NCBI GenBank assembly: GCA_910587575.1
Contig: CAJULU010000003.1
Span: forward strand, 28,072 to 92,071
Direction of reading: 5' to 3'
DNA from: an uncultured Dorea sp.
Lineage (GTDB): Bacteria > Bacillota > Clostridia > Lachnospirales > Lachnospiraceae
Length of the DNA stretch: 64,000 nt
Shown: in pieces, positions 43,735-53,278 of the stretch
Layout: each line of letters starts with the position of its first letter
Position numbering within the stretch: position 1 is the stretch's first letter
Program-made: the position numbers and the translations under genes
The notes under the pieces: generated by a model
What the model was told of the DNA's origin: nothing
The model's database searches: none
What the model saw: the letters and a program-made list of their open reading frames with translations, nothing else

Positions 43735-43767
43735 TATGATAAAATATGTAGTATTTAAAACTACATA
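43735..43767 (+). promoter_or_regulatory. -10 with adjacent palindrome upstream of degV
   Basis: TATGAT (43735-43740) is followed at once by the 8-bp perfect inverted repeat TATGTAGT / ACTACATA (43745-43752, 43760-43767), which would cover the transcription start and looks like a repressor operator. Confidence 0.5.
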
Positions 43768-43851
43768 ATATAGAAATTAATGACATGCCAGGATGGAATG
43801 GAAACCCCGTGAAGAGGTAGGCCTGGATGACGGCATGCCGGGAGGATGAAG

Positions 43852-44691
43852 ATGAGTTACAAGATTATTGTCGATAGCTGCGGAGAACTGACAGAAGAGA
43901 TGAAAGCATCAGAATGTTTTGAGACGGCTTCTCTGGAGATTGATGTTGAGGATTACCATATCGTAGATGATGAGACGTTCGACCAGACGGATTTTCTGAG
44001 GCGGGTAGCGGCATCCCCGGTATCGCCGAAGTCTTCCTGCCCGTCTCCGGAGCGTTATATGGAGGGATACCGCTGTCCGGCGGATCACGTCTATGCGGTT
44101 ACATTGTCGGCCGAACTGAGCGGTTCTTATAACAGCGCCGTTCTGGGGAAGAATCTGTATCACGAGGAATATGGAGAGAAGGATATCTATGTGTTTAATT
44201 CACGTTCCGCATCCATCGGTGAGACGCTGATTGCATTGAAGATTGCAGAATGTGAAGAGAAGGGCATGGAATTTGCACAGGTAATTGAGACGGTAGAAGA
44301 ATATATTAAGGGACAGCATACTTATTTCGTCCTCGAGACACTGGATACACTGCGTAAGAACGGAAGGCTGAAGGGCGTGAAGGCGGTGGTGGCTACGGCG
44401 CTGAATATTAAGCCGGTCATGGGTTCAACGCCGGAGGGCACGATTGTGCAGCTGGGGCAGGCCAGGGGCGTGAAGAAGGCTCTGGCTAAGATGACGGAGG
44501 AGATTATGAAGGATCTGAAGGATCCGGGCAGGAAGATACTTGCTGTCTCACACTGCAACTGCAGGGAACGTGCGGAGTATGTCAGGGATACACTGATGAA
44601 GAAAGCAGAGTTCAGAGATACGCTGATTCTGGATACGGCAGGCATCAGCAGTATGTATGCTGCGGATGGCGGTGTAATTGTGGTTGTATAA
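43852..44691 (+). CDS. DegV family fatty-acid-binding protein
   Basis: 279 residues: YKIIVDSCGELTEEM (DxC/S-x-x-E start), then SPVSPKSSCPSPERYMEGY, AVTLSAELSGSYNSA, and the C-terminal GRKILAVSHCNCRERAEYVR. DegV/FakB proteins bind a fatty acid and present it to the kinase FakA. FakA is not in the window. The ATG at 43852 has GGAGG six bases upstream. A palindrome sits at its promoter. Confidence 0.9.
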   Translation: MSYKIIVDSCGELTEEMKASECFETASLEIDVEDYHIVDDETFDQTDFLRRVAASPVSPKSSCPSPERYMEGYRCPADHVYAVTLSAELSGSYNSAVLGKNLYHEEYGEKDIYVFNSRSASIGETLIALKIAECEEKGMEFAQVIETVEEYIKGQHTYFVLETLDTLRKNGRLKGVKAVVATALNIKPVMGSTPEGTIVQLGQARGVKKALAKMTEEIMKDLKDPGRKILAVSHCNCRERAEYVRDTLMKKAEFRDTLILDTAGISSMYAADGGVIVVV

Positions 44692-44787
44692 TTTGCTGAT
44701 TTGTGGTAGAATGGATTCTGGTACGGACTGCATGAAATGTTTTGGGTTTTATGCAGATATCAGGTTAAGAAGGAGAAATCAGAAAGC

Positions 44788-45042
44788 ATGAGCCAGGAGA
44801 AAGTTGACAGATATAAACAGGAAAAAGCGAACCGCAAAAAGAATGCAAAGAAGGAGAAGTTTCAGAATGCGGTGCGCAGGTGTGTGGTGCTAGTGGTTGG
44901 CGTTGTGCTGATCGGATGGATCGGCTATTCTGCGTATGGAACTTATGAAGCGAAGAAGCCGAAGCAGGAGGCGCAACTTGACTATTCGGCCCTGACGGGA
45001 TTGGATTCCGAACTTTCTAAAGTCAATGGGTCGGCAGAATAA
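44788..45042 (+). CDS. small single-pass membrane protein, 84 aa
   Basis: A charged N-terminal half (SQEKVDRYKQEKANRKKNAK), one membrane helix VVLVVGVVLIGWIGYSAYGT, and a short outside tail. Preceded by GAAGGAGAAATCAG. It occurs between degV and mraZ; I know no function. Size and topology recall divisome or cell-wall accessory proteins. Confidence 0.7.
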   Translation: MSQEKVDRYKQEKANRKKNAKKEKFQNAVRRCVVLVVGVVLIGWIGYSAYGTYEAKKPKQEAQLDYSALTGLDSELSKVNGSAE

Positions 45043-45052
45043 TATGCAAAAG

Positions 45053-45081
45053 GGGAGCAGAAATTTTCTGCTCCTTTTTTT
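45053..45081 (+). terminator. rho-independent terminator
   Basis: GGAGCAGAAA / TTTCTGCTCC followed by seven T. It ends the degV transcript before the division cluster. Confidence 0.85.
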
Positions 45082-45110
45082 GTGCAAAATCCCAAAATGT
45101 GAAAAAAGGG

Positions 45111-45192
45111 TTGAAATCATCAAAAAAGTGGTTTACAATGGGGACAAGTGGTAGAGAGTGGTGATAAGTGGATCAAAGTGGTGACAATGTGG
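45111..45192 (+). promoter_or_regulatory. mraZ promoter with 10-bp-phased MraZ boxes
   Basis: TTGAAA (45111-45116), a 17-bp spacer and TACAAT (45134-45139). GTGG repeats begin at 45128, 45148, 45158, 45168 and 45178, in 10-bp steps with a degenerate ATGG slot at 45138, and another at 45189. MraZ binds such phased repeats and represses its own operon. Confidence 0.85.
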
Positions 45193-45220
45193 AGCTACTT
45201 GGAAGAAGGTGCGTTCAGAC

Positions 45221-45661
45221 ATGTTAAGGGGGGAGTATAGCCATAATATAGATACGAAAGGCAGACTGATCATTCCGGCAAAGTTTCGTGAAGATCTAGG
45301 GGAGAATTTCTTCATAACCAAAGGAATGGAGAAGTGCCTGTATATATACCCGGAAAGTGAATGGAACATCTTTGAGGAGAAGCTGAACAGACTACCGACT
45401 ACGACTGACAAGAAAGCCCGTGACCTTGCCCACTTTTTTCAGGGGAGCGCAATAGAGGGAGAACTGGACAAGCAGGGAAGAACATTAATCCCTTCTGGTC
45501 TGAGAGGATTTGCACATCTGGAAAAAGAAGTGGTATTTATCGGTATGGGGAAGCGTGCCGAGATCTGGGACAAGGCGAGATGGGACGAGAAGAATGCTGA
45601 ATTGGAAGATAACATTGAGGATATTGCATCCGATATGGAAGCGGGCGGATTTAGTATCTAG
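45221..45661 (+). CDS. mraZ: transcriptional regulator MraZ
   Basis: 146 residues with the two SpoVT/AbrB-type half domains: GEYSHNIDTKGRLIIPAKFR and GELDKQGRTLIPSGLRGF. MraZ forms a ring and represses the division and cell-wall cluster. The ATG at 45221 gives the family-typical MLRGEYSHNIDTKGR start; GAAGAAGGTGCG lies upstream. First gene of the dcw cluster. Its target repeats are visible in front of it. Confidence 0.95.
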   Translation: MLRGEYSHNIDTKGRLIIPAKFREDLGENFFITKGMEKCLYIYPESEWNIFEEKLNRLPTTTDKKARDLAHFFQGSAIEGELDKQGRTLIPSGLRGFAHLEKEVVFIGMGKRAEIWDKARWDEKNAELEDNIEDIASDMEAGGFSI

Positions 45662-45690
45662 TGTTGAAGACGGTACAAAAGGGAGAGGAT

Positions 45691-46626
45691 ATGGAATTCG
45701 GGCACAGATCAGTATTGTTACAGGAGACGATTGATGGGTTAGCCATCAGGCCGGACGGAATCTATGTGGATGGCACACTGGGCGGAGGTGGTCACAGCCT
45801 GGAAGTGTGTAAGCGTCTTGGGCCAAAGGGGAGTATTGTAGGCATAGACCAGGATGCCGATGCCATTAAGGCGGCAGGTATCCGACTGAAAGACTTCGGG
45901 GAGAAGGTCACCATAGTCAGGAGCAACTATTGTGAGATGAAGTCAAGGCTCCATGAATTAGGAATTGACAAGGTTGACGGCATTATCCTGGACCTGGGGG
46001 TATCGTCATACCAGCTGGATACGGCTGAACGGGGATTTTCCTACCGTGAGGATGCGCCGCTGGATATGCGGATGGATACCAGGCAGAAGATGACCGCCAG
46101 AGACATTGTTAATGACTATGATGAGAAAGAACTTTACCGTGTGATCCGGGATTACGGGGAGGATAAGTTTGCGAAGAATATTGCAAAACATATCGTAACG
46201 GAGCGCGGGAAAGGACCGGTTGTGACAACGGGCCAGCTGACAGAGATCGTCAGAAGGGCTATACCGATGAAATATCAGAAGAATTCCGGCCATCCGGCGA
46301 AGCGCACATTTCAGGCGATCCGTATTGAACTGAACCGGGAGCTGGAGGTCTTAAGAGATTCATTGGATGACATGATCGGTTTGCTGAATCCAGGAGGGAG
46401 GTTATGTATCATAACATTCCACTCACTGGAGGACAGGATTGTCAAGAGTGCATTCAGAAAGAATGAACATCCTTGCACCTGTCCGGCGGATTTTCCGGTA
46501 TGCGTATGCGGGAAAGTCCCAAAGGGGAGTATTGTTACAAGAAAGCCGATTCTGCCGGGCCAGGAGGAACTGAGGGAAAACAGCCGCTCTAAGAGTGCAA
46601 AGCTTCGGATCTTCGAACGGGCATAG
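45691..46626 (+). CDS. rsmH: 16S rRNA (cytosine1402-N4)-methyltransferase RsmH
   Basis: 311 residues, formerly MraW. FGHRSVLLQETIDGL and YVDGTLGGGGHSLEVCKRL form the N terminus and SAM loop. ILDLGVSSYQLDTAERGFSY and HPAKRTFQAIRIELNREL are family signatures. It methylates C1402 of 16S rRNA. The ATG at 45691 follows GGGAGAGGAT. It is 29 bp downstream of mraZ and in the same operon. Confidence 0.95.
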   Translation: MEFGHRSVLLQETIDGLAIRPDGIYVDGTLGGGGHSLEVCKRLGPKGSIVGIDQDADAIKAAGIRLKDFGEKVTIVRSNYCEMKSRLHELGIDKVDGIILDLGVSSYQLDTAERGFSYREDAPLDMRMDTRQKMTARDIVNDYDEKELYRVIRDYGEDKFAKNIAKHIVTERGKGPVVTTGQLTEIVRRAIPMKYQKNSGHPAKRTFQAIRIELNRELEVLRDSLDDMIGLLNPGGRLCIITFHSLEDRIVKSAFRKNEHPCTCPADFPVCVCGKVPKGSIVTRKPILPGQEELRENSRSKSAKLRIFERA

Positions 46627-46666
46627 CAGAAGAAAGCAGGACATCTGACGGGAAGGGGTGACTTAC

Positions 46667-47209
46667 ATGGCAGCAGCGGGAAGACGTGCAGATAACGGAC
46701 AGCAGTATCGGAGACGGAGAAACGGGACATCGCCGTATGTCTATGGGAATGTGGCAACGCAGCCGGAGATATCACCGGATTACCATGAGCAGTCACCTGA
46801 AAGACCGAAGAAGAAGGTAAGCAGCCAGGTGCGCAGAAACAGGAAGCTGGCGCTTCATATGAATTCCGCTTATGTGATTTTTCTTGCGGTAGCGGCGGTC
46901 ATGGCGCTGGTGGTGTGCGTGAATTATGTGGAACTTCAGTCACGTATTACGAACCGTTCCAAGAGCGTCACGGCCATGCAGGAAGAACTGGCGAACCTTA
47001 GGGAAGAGAATAATGCGAAATATAATGCAGTGATGGATTCCGTGAATCTCGATGAGATCCGGGACCGTGCCCAGAACCAGTTGGGAATGGTATATGCGTC
47101 TCCGGAACAGATTGTAGAATACGAGAATCCGGCAACGGATTATGTCAGACAGCTTGAAGAGATCCCGGATGACGGTGTGCTTGCCCAGTCAGGTAAACGC
47201 AACAGATAG
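46667..47209 (+). CDS. ftsL: cell division protein FtsL-like
   Basis: 180 residues. A long basic cytoplasmic tail, one membrane helix (SAYVIFLAVAAVMALVVCVN, residues about 69-88), and an outside coiled coil (VTAMQEELANLREENNAKYN), ending with a DEIRDRAQNQLGMVYASPEQ motif. This is the FtsL/DivIC type of bitopic divisome protein. The ATG at 46667 follows GGAAGGGG. Position between rsmH and pbp genes is diagnostic. Confidence 0.85.
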   Translation: MAAAGRRADNGQQYRRRRNGTSPYVYGNVATQPEISPDYHEQSPERPKKKVSSQVRRNRKLALHMNSAYVIFLAVAAVMALVVCVNYVELQSRITNRSKSVTAMQEELANLREENNAKYNAVMDSVNLDEIRDRAQNQLGMVYASPEQIVEYENPATDYVRQLEEIPDDGVLAQSGKRNR

Positions 47210-47218
47210 GGGTGTGAC

Positions 47219-49072
47219 ATGGCAAAAAATACGAAGAGTTTATTACGGATAAAATTTACAAAATTCATGCAGAAAAAGCTGGTATTATTGTTTGTGACGA
47301 TTATACTGGCTTTTGTTGTCTTAGTAGGAAGGATTACTTATATTAATGCCTCGAATGGTTCGGACTATACGAAAATCGTCCTGGACAGGCAGCAGTACGA
47401 CAGCAGGACCATTCCGTTTAAGCGGGGGGATATCGTGGACCGTAACGGGACAAAGATTGCCACCAGCGAACGGGTGTATAACGTGATTCTGGATGTACAG
47501 TATATGTGCAGTGACGAGAAGTGCATAGAGCCCACCATCGCAGTGCTCAGGGACTGTTTCGGAATAGAGGAAGCGGCGGTGCGGGAAATAATAGAAGAAA
47601 AGCCCTCCAGCAGATACAGCATTCTAAGAAAGGGCGTAGACTATGAGACGGCCCAGGCGTTTGAAGCGATTGACGCAGATGATGAGAATTATCCTGATGT
47701 CAGAGGAATCTGGCTGGAAGATGATTATATCCGCAAATATCCCTACAACACCCTTGCCAGTGATGTCATTGGCTTTACGGTAAATGGGAATGTGGGAAGC
47801 TGTGGGATTGAAGCGTCTTACAATTCCGTTCTTAACGGGATGGACGGGAAGGAATACGGGTATCTGGATGAGGATTCCACGTTTGAGCGGACGGTGAAAG
47901 AGCCGACTACCGGAAATACCGTGGTTTCCACCATAGACCTGCAGGTGCAGAATATTGTGGAGAAGCATATCCTGGCATTTAACGAGGCCCACAAGAATGA
48001 AGCGAGGCCGGGAGAGGGCAGCAGGAATACGGCGGTTCTGATCATGAACCCGCAGAATGGAGAGATCCTGGCGGAGGCTTCTTATCCGAATTTTGACCTG
48101 AACCAGCCAAGGGACCTGACGAGATACTATCCGGCGGAAGCAATTGAAGCCATGTCGGAGGAGGAGAAGGTAGAGAAATACAATGAACTCTGGAATAATT
48201 TCTGTGTCAGCGAGCCTTATGAACCAGGTTCCACCTTTAAGCCGTTTACCATAGGGGCAGGGCTTGAGACGGGAATTCTGACGGGCGGGGAAAGTTATTC
48301 CTGCGGCGGCATGCTCCATGTGGGCGATCATGACATTCATTGTAATAACCGCAGCGGCCATGGTTCCCAGACTCTGAAGCGGGCGCTTGAGAATTCCTGT
48401 AACGTTGCCCTGATGCAGATCGGGCAGACCATGGGAAAAGAGGAGTTCAGCAGATACCAGGAACTGTTCGGTTTCGGAGAGTCTACCGGGATAGACCTGC
48501 CTCGGGAATCCGTGGGTCTGCTTTATGACGCAGAGAATATGGATGCTGCCAGCCTGGCAACCAATGCGTTCGGGCAGAACTTTAACGTGACCATGACCCA
48601 GCTTGGCGCTTCCTTCTGTTCTCTGATCAATGGCGGGGATTATTATAAACCCCATGTGGTCAGGCAGATCTGGGATGAGAACGGCGACCTGATCGAGAAT
48701 AAGAGTCCGGTGCTGCTCAGGAAGACCGTTTCCAAAGAGACCAGCGACATTCTTAAGGATTACATGCTGGGAGTTGTTGAGGAAGGAACCGGGTCATCGG
48801 CGGCAATTGAAGGATATGACATCGGCGGAAAGACCGGTACTGCAGAAAAGCTGCCCCGTACGGATAATAATTATCTGCTGTCCTTTATCGGGTATGCGCC
48901 CCAGGAGAACCCGCAGGTAATGGTCTATGTGGTCGTGGATGAGCCGAATGTGGCAAAACAGGAGGTATGCGCCTATGCGATCCAGCTTGCAGCTGACATT
49001 ATGAGAGAAGTATTTCCTTATCTGGGTATCGAGAAAGCGGCAGACGCAGTTCAGGAGGAAACCGGAAACTGA
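47219..49072 (+). CDS. class B penicillin-binding protein (FtsI/PBP2B-like)
   Basis: 617 residues. One N-terminal membrane helix (KKLVLLFVTIILAFVVLVGR), then a PBP dimer domain and the transpeptidase. Motifs: catalytic serine in PGSTFKPF (SxxK), NSCN (SxN), and GGKTGTAEKL (KTGT). It cross-links septal peptidoglycan with FtsW. GGGGTGTGAC precedes the ATG. It is followed by a second class B PBP gene, as in Bacillus pbpB-spoVD. Confidence 0.93.
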   Translation: MAKNTKSLLRIKFTKFMQKKLVLLFVTIILAFVVLVGRITYINASNGSDYTKIVLDRQQYDSRTIPFKRGDIVDRNGTKIATSERVYNVILDVQYMCSDEKCIEPTIAVLRDCFGIEEAAVREIIEEKPSSRYSILRKGVDYETAQAFEAIDADDENYPDVRGIWLEDDYIRKYPYNTLASDVIGFTVNGNVGSCGIEASYNSVLNGMDGKEYGYLDEDSTFERTVKEPTTGNTVVSTIDLQVQNIVEKHILAFNEAHKNEARPGEGSRNTAVLIMNPQNGEILAEASYPNFDLNQPRDLTRYYPAEAIEAMSEEEKVEKYNELWNNFCVSEPYEPGSTFKPFTIGAGLETGILTGGESYSCGGMLHVGDHDIHCNNRSGHGSQTLKRALENSCNVALMQIGQTMGKEEFSRYQELFGFGESTGIDLPRESVGLLYDAENMDAASLATNAFGQNFNVTMTQLGASFCSLINGGDYYKPHVVRQIWDENGDLIENKSPVLLRKTVSKETSDILKDYMLGVVEEGTGSSAAIEGYDIGGKTGTAEKLPRTDNNYLLSFIGYAPQENPQVMVYVVVDEPNVAKQEVCAYAIQLAADIMREVFPYLGIEKAADAVQEETGN

Positions 49073-49153
49073 CAGGATACCCGGACAAAGTATTCATAAC
49101 CTTGCAGAAGCGATAATAAATTATACAAACGGCTTTTGCGAGGTTTTTGCAAT

Positions 49154-50878
49154 ATGAAGAATAAAACATATAACAAGAGGAAGATCCTGGTGGTATTCAT
49201 TGTTGCCGCCGTGATTATCCTGGCGCTGGTGGGAAGGCTGGTCTATCTGATGGTATTTGATGCGAAATACTATCAGAAGAAGGCAGAGGATCTTCACGAG
49301 AGGGAGCGTGAGATCAAAGCCGCCAGAGGAGAGATCCTGGACGCCAGGGGTGAAGTGCTGGCGACTAATAAGACGGTCTGCACCATCTCTGTGATCCACA
49401 GCCAGATCCGGGAGCCGGAGAAGGTGATTAAGACGCTTGCCCAGGCTCTTGAGATGGATGAGGAGACCGTACGCAGGAGGGTGGAAAAGGTGTCTTCCAT
49501 GGAGCGGATCAAGACCAATGTAGATAAGGAGACCGGGGACAATATCCGTAACATGGAACTGGACGGCGTGAAAGTCGACGAGGATTTTAAACGGTACTAT
49601 CCCTACAATGAACTTGCCTCTAAGGTTCTTGGGTTTACGGGGGGAGACAACCAGGGGATTATCGGGCTGGAGGTAAAGTATGAGGAGTATCTGAAGGGGA
49701 AGAACGGAACGATTCTCACAACCACAGACGCCCGGGGCGTGGAGCTAAACGGCGTTGCAGAAGGACGGGTGGAGCCGGTTGCGGGAAATACGCTGCAGAT
49801 CAGCCTGGATTATAATATCCAGATGTATGCCCAGCAGATGGCGGAAAAGGTTATGGAAGAGAAACAGGCAGACAAAGTGGGGATCCTGCTGATGAATCCC
49901 CAGAACGGGGAGATCCTTGCCATGGTAAATGTTCCGGAATTTAATCTGAACGAACCGTTTACCCTGAATACAGGAGCGGACACCCAGTCCATGTCCGATG
50001 AGGACCGGCAGAATGCACTGAACCAGATGTGGAGAAACGGGTGTATCAACGATACCTATGAGCCGGGTTCTACCTTCAAGGCCATTACGGCCTCCGCCTG
50101 TCTGGAGGCGGGAGCGGTAAGGCTTGAGGATACCTTCAGCTGCCCGGGGTACCGGGTGGTGGAGGACCGGAAGATCCGCTGCCATAAGGTGGGGGGCCAT
50201 GGGGGAGAGACTTTTGTCCAGGGAATCCAGAATTCCTGTAACCCGGTGTTTATCGATATCGGGCTCCGGCTTGGGACGGATGATTTCTACAAATATTTCC
50301 AGCAGTTCGGGCTGATGGATCTGACGGGGGTGGATCTTCCGGGAGAGGCCGGAACCATTATGCACAAGAAGGAAAATGTAGGAATGGTAGAGCTGGCGAC
50401 CATGAGTTTTGGACAGTCTTTTCAAGTGACGCCCATGCAGATGGCAACCACCTTCAGTGCGCTGATTAATGGCGGCAGAAGGGTGACGCCCCATTTCGGC
50501 GTCCGTATCCTGGATGCGGATGGAAAAGAGGTGGAGAAGTTCAGATATGAAGAGAAGAAAGGAATCGTATCGGAAGAAACTTCGGCGACCATGCGGATGC
50601 TGCTGGAAAGCGTGGTGTCAGAAGGATCCGGAAAGAATGCGTATATAGAAGGGTATTCCATCGGCGGCAAGACGGCAACGTCCCAGACTCTTCCGAGAAG
50701 TGCGAACAAATATATCTCTTCTTTTATCGGATTCGCTCCGGCGGATGATCCGCAGGTGCTTGGAATGTGTGTCATATACAATCCACAGGGAGTATACTAT
50801 GGAGGAACCATTGCGGCGCCGGTGGTGCGGAATATATTTGAGAGCATATTGCCGTATCTGGGCATTGAAAAAGAGTAG
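49154..50878 (+). CDS. class B penicillin-binding protein, SpoVD-like
   Basis: 574 residues. One N-terminal helix, then dimer and transpeptidase domains. SxxK is PGSTFKAIT and SxN is NSCNP, but the third motif is GGKTATSQTLPRS, KTAT rather than the usual KTGT. No PASTA domain is visible. The second PBP gene in this position is SpoVD in Bacillus, needed for spore cortex. The ATG at 49154 is preferred to one six codons earlier. The altered third motif may lower beta-lactam affinity or change activity. Confidence 0.85.
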   Translation: MKNKTYNKRKILVVFIVAAVIILALVGRLVYLMVFDAKYYQKKAEDLHEREREIKAARGEILDARGEVLATNKTVCTISVIHSQIREPEKVIKTLAQALEMDEETVRRRVEKVSSMERIKTNVDKETGDNIRNMELDGVKVDEDFKRYYPYNELASKVLGFTGGDNQGIIGLEVKYEEYLKGKNGTILTTTDARGVELNGVAEGRVEPVAGNTLQISLDYNIQMYAQQMAEKVMEEKQADKVGILLMNPQNGEILAMVNVPEFNLNEPFTLNTGADTQSMSDEDRQNALNQMWRNGCINDTYEPGSTFKAITASACLEAGAVRLEDTFSCPGYRVVEDRKIRCHKVGGHGGETFVQGIQNSCNPVFIDIGLRLGTDDFYKYFQQFGLMDLTGVDLPGEAGTIMHKKENVGMVELATMSFGQSFQVTPMQMATTFSALINGGRRVTPHFGVRILDADGKEVEKFRYEEKKGIVSEETSATMRMLLESVVSEGSGKNAYIEGYSIGGKTATSQTLPRSANKYISSFIGFAPADDPQVLGMCVIYNPQGVYYGGTIAAPVVRNIFESILPYLGIEKE

Positions 50879-50942
50879 GAAATGAAGTATACTGGGATAG
50901 TTAAAGTGTTGTAATCAACAAAAGAGATAAAGAGGTGGATGT

Positions 50943-51899
50943 ATGAATTATAATGTATTTTTTCCGGTGCTGATCGCATTTGCGCTGAGCGTGATAATGG
51001 GACCGCTGATCATCCCGGTGCTCAGAAAATTAAAGATGGGGCAGACCGAACGGGAGGAGGGCGTGAAGTCCCATCTGAAAAAGGCGGGTACTCCGACCAT
51101 GGGAGGAGTGATCATTCTTTTGAGCGTGGTGGTCACATCGGTATTTTACATTAAGGATTATCCGAAGATCATTCCGATTCTGTTTGTGACACTGGGCTTC
51201 GGGCTCATTGGATTTCTGGATGATTATCTGAAGGTTGTCATGAAACGCTCTGACGGACTGTTTCCGAAGCAGAAGATGGCCCTTCAGATCGTGGTGACTG
51301 CCATCTTCGCATTTTACATTGTGAAGTTCACGGATGTATCCCTTGCCATGCTGATTCCCTTTACCGGCGGAATGTACTGGAATATCGGATGGCTTGCAAT
51401 TCCGGTGCTGTTCGTTGCAGTGATCGGAACCGTGAACGGTGTGAACTTCACGGACGGGCTGGACGGACTGGCATCCAGCGTGACCGTGCTGGTGGCCACG
51501 TTTTTCACGGTGGTGGCAATTGGAACACGCAGTGGAATCGAACCGGTTACATGTGCGGTAGTGGGGGCGTTGCTGGGATTTCTTCTGTTCAATGTATATC
51601 CGGCCAGTGTCTTCATGGGAGACACAGGATCCCTTGCTTTAGGCGGGTTCGTTGCATCGACGGCCTATATGCTGCAGATGCCGGTATTTATCATTATCGT
51701 AGGGCTGATCTACCTGGTAGAAGTGCTGTCGGTTATGATACAGGTGACATATTTTAAGAAAACAGGCGGTAAGCGCATCTTTAAGATGGCGCCGATACAT
51801 CATCATTTTGAACTGTGCGGATGGTCTGAGACAAGGGTGGTAGCGGTATTTTCCATCATTACGGCGCTCCTCTGTCTGATTGCGCTGATGGCTATGTAG
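50943..51899 (+). CDS. mraY: phospho-N-acetylmuramoyl-pentapeptide transferase
   Basis: 318 residues, ten membrane segments. KKAGTPTMGGVIILLSVV, then GFLDDYLKV with the catalytic Asp pair, TVNGVNFTDGLDGLASS, and APIHHHFELCGWSE are the MraY signatures. It makes lipid I from UDP-MurNAc-pentapeptide and undecaprenyl phosphate. Preceded by AGAGGTGGATGT. murF, which usually precedes it, is absent here. Confidence 0.95.
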   Translation: MNYNVFFPVLIAFALSVIMGPLIIPVLRKLKMGQTEREEGVKSHLKKAGTPTMGGVIILLSVVVTSVFYIKDYPKIIPILFVTLGFGLIGFLDDYLKVVMKRSDGLFPKQKMALQIVVTAIFAFYIVKFTDVSLAMLIPFTGGMYWNIGWLAIPVLFVAVIGTVNGVNFTDGLDGLASSVTVLVATFFTVVAIGTRSGIEPVTCAVVGALLGFLLFNVYPASVFMGDTGSLALGGFVASTAYMLQMPVFIIIVGLIYLVEVLSVMIQVTYFKKTGGKRIFKMAPIHHHFELCGWSETRVVAVFSIITALLCLIALMAM

Positions 51900-51915
51900 G
51901 AGGAGACGAAAAGAT

Positions 51916-53265
51916 ATGGAAGTGACAGGGAAGAAGGTTCTGGTATTCGGATCGGGAATCAGCGGAATCGCAGCGGCGAAACTGTTAGAGCGGCAGAAAG
52001 CCCGTGTCATTCTCTACGATGGGAATGAGGAACTGAAAGAAAAAGACTTAAGAGAGAAGCTTGGGGAAGGGAGCGGCGCCAGGATCGTCATCGGTGCATT
52101 TCCTGAGGAATTATATGATGATCTGGATATAGCGGTCTTAAGTCCGGGTGTCCCGACAGACCTTCCGGTGGTGAACCGTATGCGGGAACAGGGAATACTG
52201 ATCACGGGAGAGGTGGAACTGGCCTATGAGACGGGTAAGGGGGATGTGCTTGCCATCACCGGCACGAACGGGAAGACCACGACTACAGCGCTCCTGGGAG
52301 AGATTATGGGTGAGTATAAGATGACTTTCGTGGTAGGCAATATCGGTAATCCTTATACTGCGGCGGCGCCTGAGATGGATGAAGATTCTGTCACGGTGGC
52401 GGAGATGAGCAGTTTCCAGCTGGAGACGATAATGGACTTCCGGCCAAAGGTCAGTGCAATACTTAACTTTACACCGGATCATCTGAACCGCCATCATACG
52501 ATGGAAGCTTATGTGAATGCGAAGAAGAATATTGCCAGGAATCAGACGGAGGATGATTACTGTATTCTGAATTATGAGGATCCCCTTACGAGAGAATTCG
52601 GGGAAAATATCCGGGCCAGGGTTCTATATTTCAGCAGCCGGCGTAAACTAGAAAAGGGGATTTATCTTGAGAACGGAGAGATGATCTATCAAAACGGAGA
52701 AAAAATTCCGGTCTGCCGGGTGGAGGAACTGAACCTTCTGGGAACCCACAATTATGAGAATGTCATGGCAGCGGCGGCAATGGCGCTGGTGTACGGCGTG
52801 CCGGCAGATGTAGTACGAAAGGGCGTTCTGGCGTTCAAAGGCGTGGAGCACAGGATTGAGTATGTGACGGAGAAGAACGGCGTGGTGTTCTATAATGATT
52901 CCAAGGGAACGAATCCGGATGCTGCGATCAAGGGAATACAGGCTATGAACCGGCCTACCGTGCTGATTGGCGGCGGATATGACAAGGATTCTGTTTATAC
53001 GGAGTGGATCAACAGTTTTGACGGGAAAGTAAAGAAGCTGATTCTGATTGGAGCAACCAGGGAGAAGATTGCAAGGGATGCCCTTGCCTGCGGGTTTACG
53101 GATTATCAGTTTGCAGAGACCTTTGAAGAAGCGGTGCTTACGGCAGCTGAGGCTGCTTCGCCGGGGGAGGCGGTCCTTCTGTCCCCTGCGTGTGCAAGCT
53201 GGGGGATGTTCCCCAACTATGAGGTACGTGGAGAGAAGTTTAAAGAGATTGTAAATTCCTTATAA
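51916..53265 (+). CDS. murD: UDP-N-acetylmuramoylalanine--D-glutamate ligase
   Basis: 449 residues. N-terminal Rossmann motif VLVFGSGISGIAAAKLL, ATP loop ITGTNGKTTTTALLGEI, then AEMSSFQLETIMDFRP, NFTPDHLNRHHTMEAYVNA and FYNDSKGTNPDAA. It adds D-Glu to UDP-MurNAc-L-Ala in the cytoplasm. GGAGGAGACGAAAAGAT precedes the ATG, 16 bp after mraY. Confidence 0.96.
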   Translation: MEVTGKKVLVFGSGISGIAAAKLLERQKARVILYDGNEELKEKDLREKLGEGSGARIVIGAFPEELYDDLDIAVLSPGVPTDLPVVNRMREQGILITGEVELAYETGKGDVLAITGTNGKTTTTALLGEIMGEYKMTFVVGNIGNPYTAAAPEMDEDSVTVAEMSSFQLETIMDFRPKVSAILNFTPDHLNRHHTMEAYVNAKKNIARNQTEDDYCILNYEDPLTREFGENIRARVLYFSSRRKLEKGIYLENGEMIYQNGEKIPVCRVEELNLLGTHNYENVMAAAAMALVYGVPADVVRKGVLAFKGVEHRIEYVTEKNGVVFYNDSKGTNPDAAIKGIQAMNRPTVLIGGGYDKDSVYTEWINSFDGKVKKLILIGATREKIARDALACGFTDYQFAETFEEAVLTAAEAASPGEAVLLSPACASWGMFPNYEVRGEKFKEIVNSL

Positions 53266-53278
53266 GGAGTGGCATATA

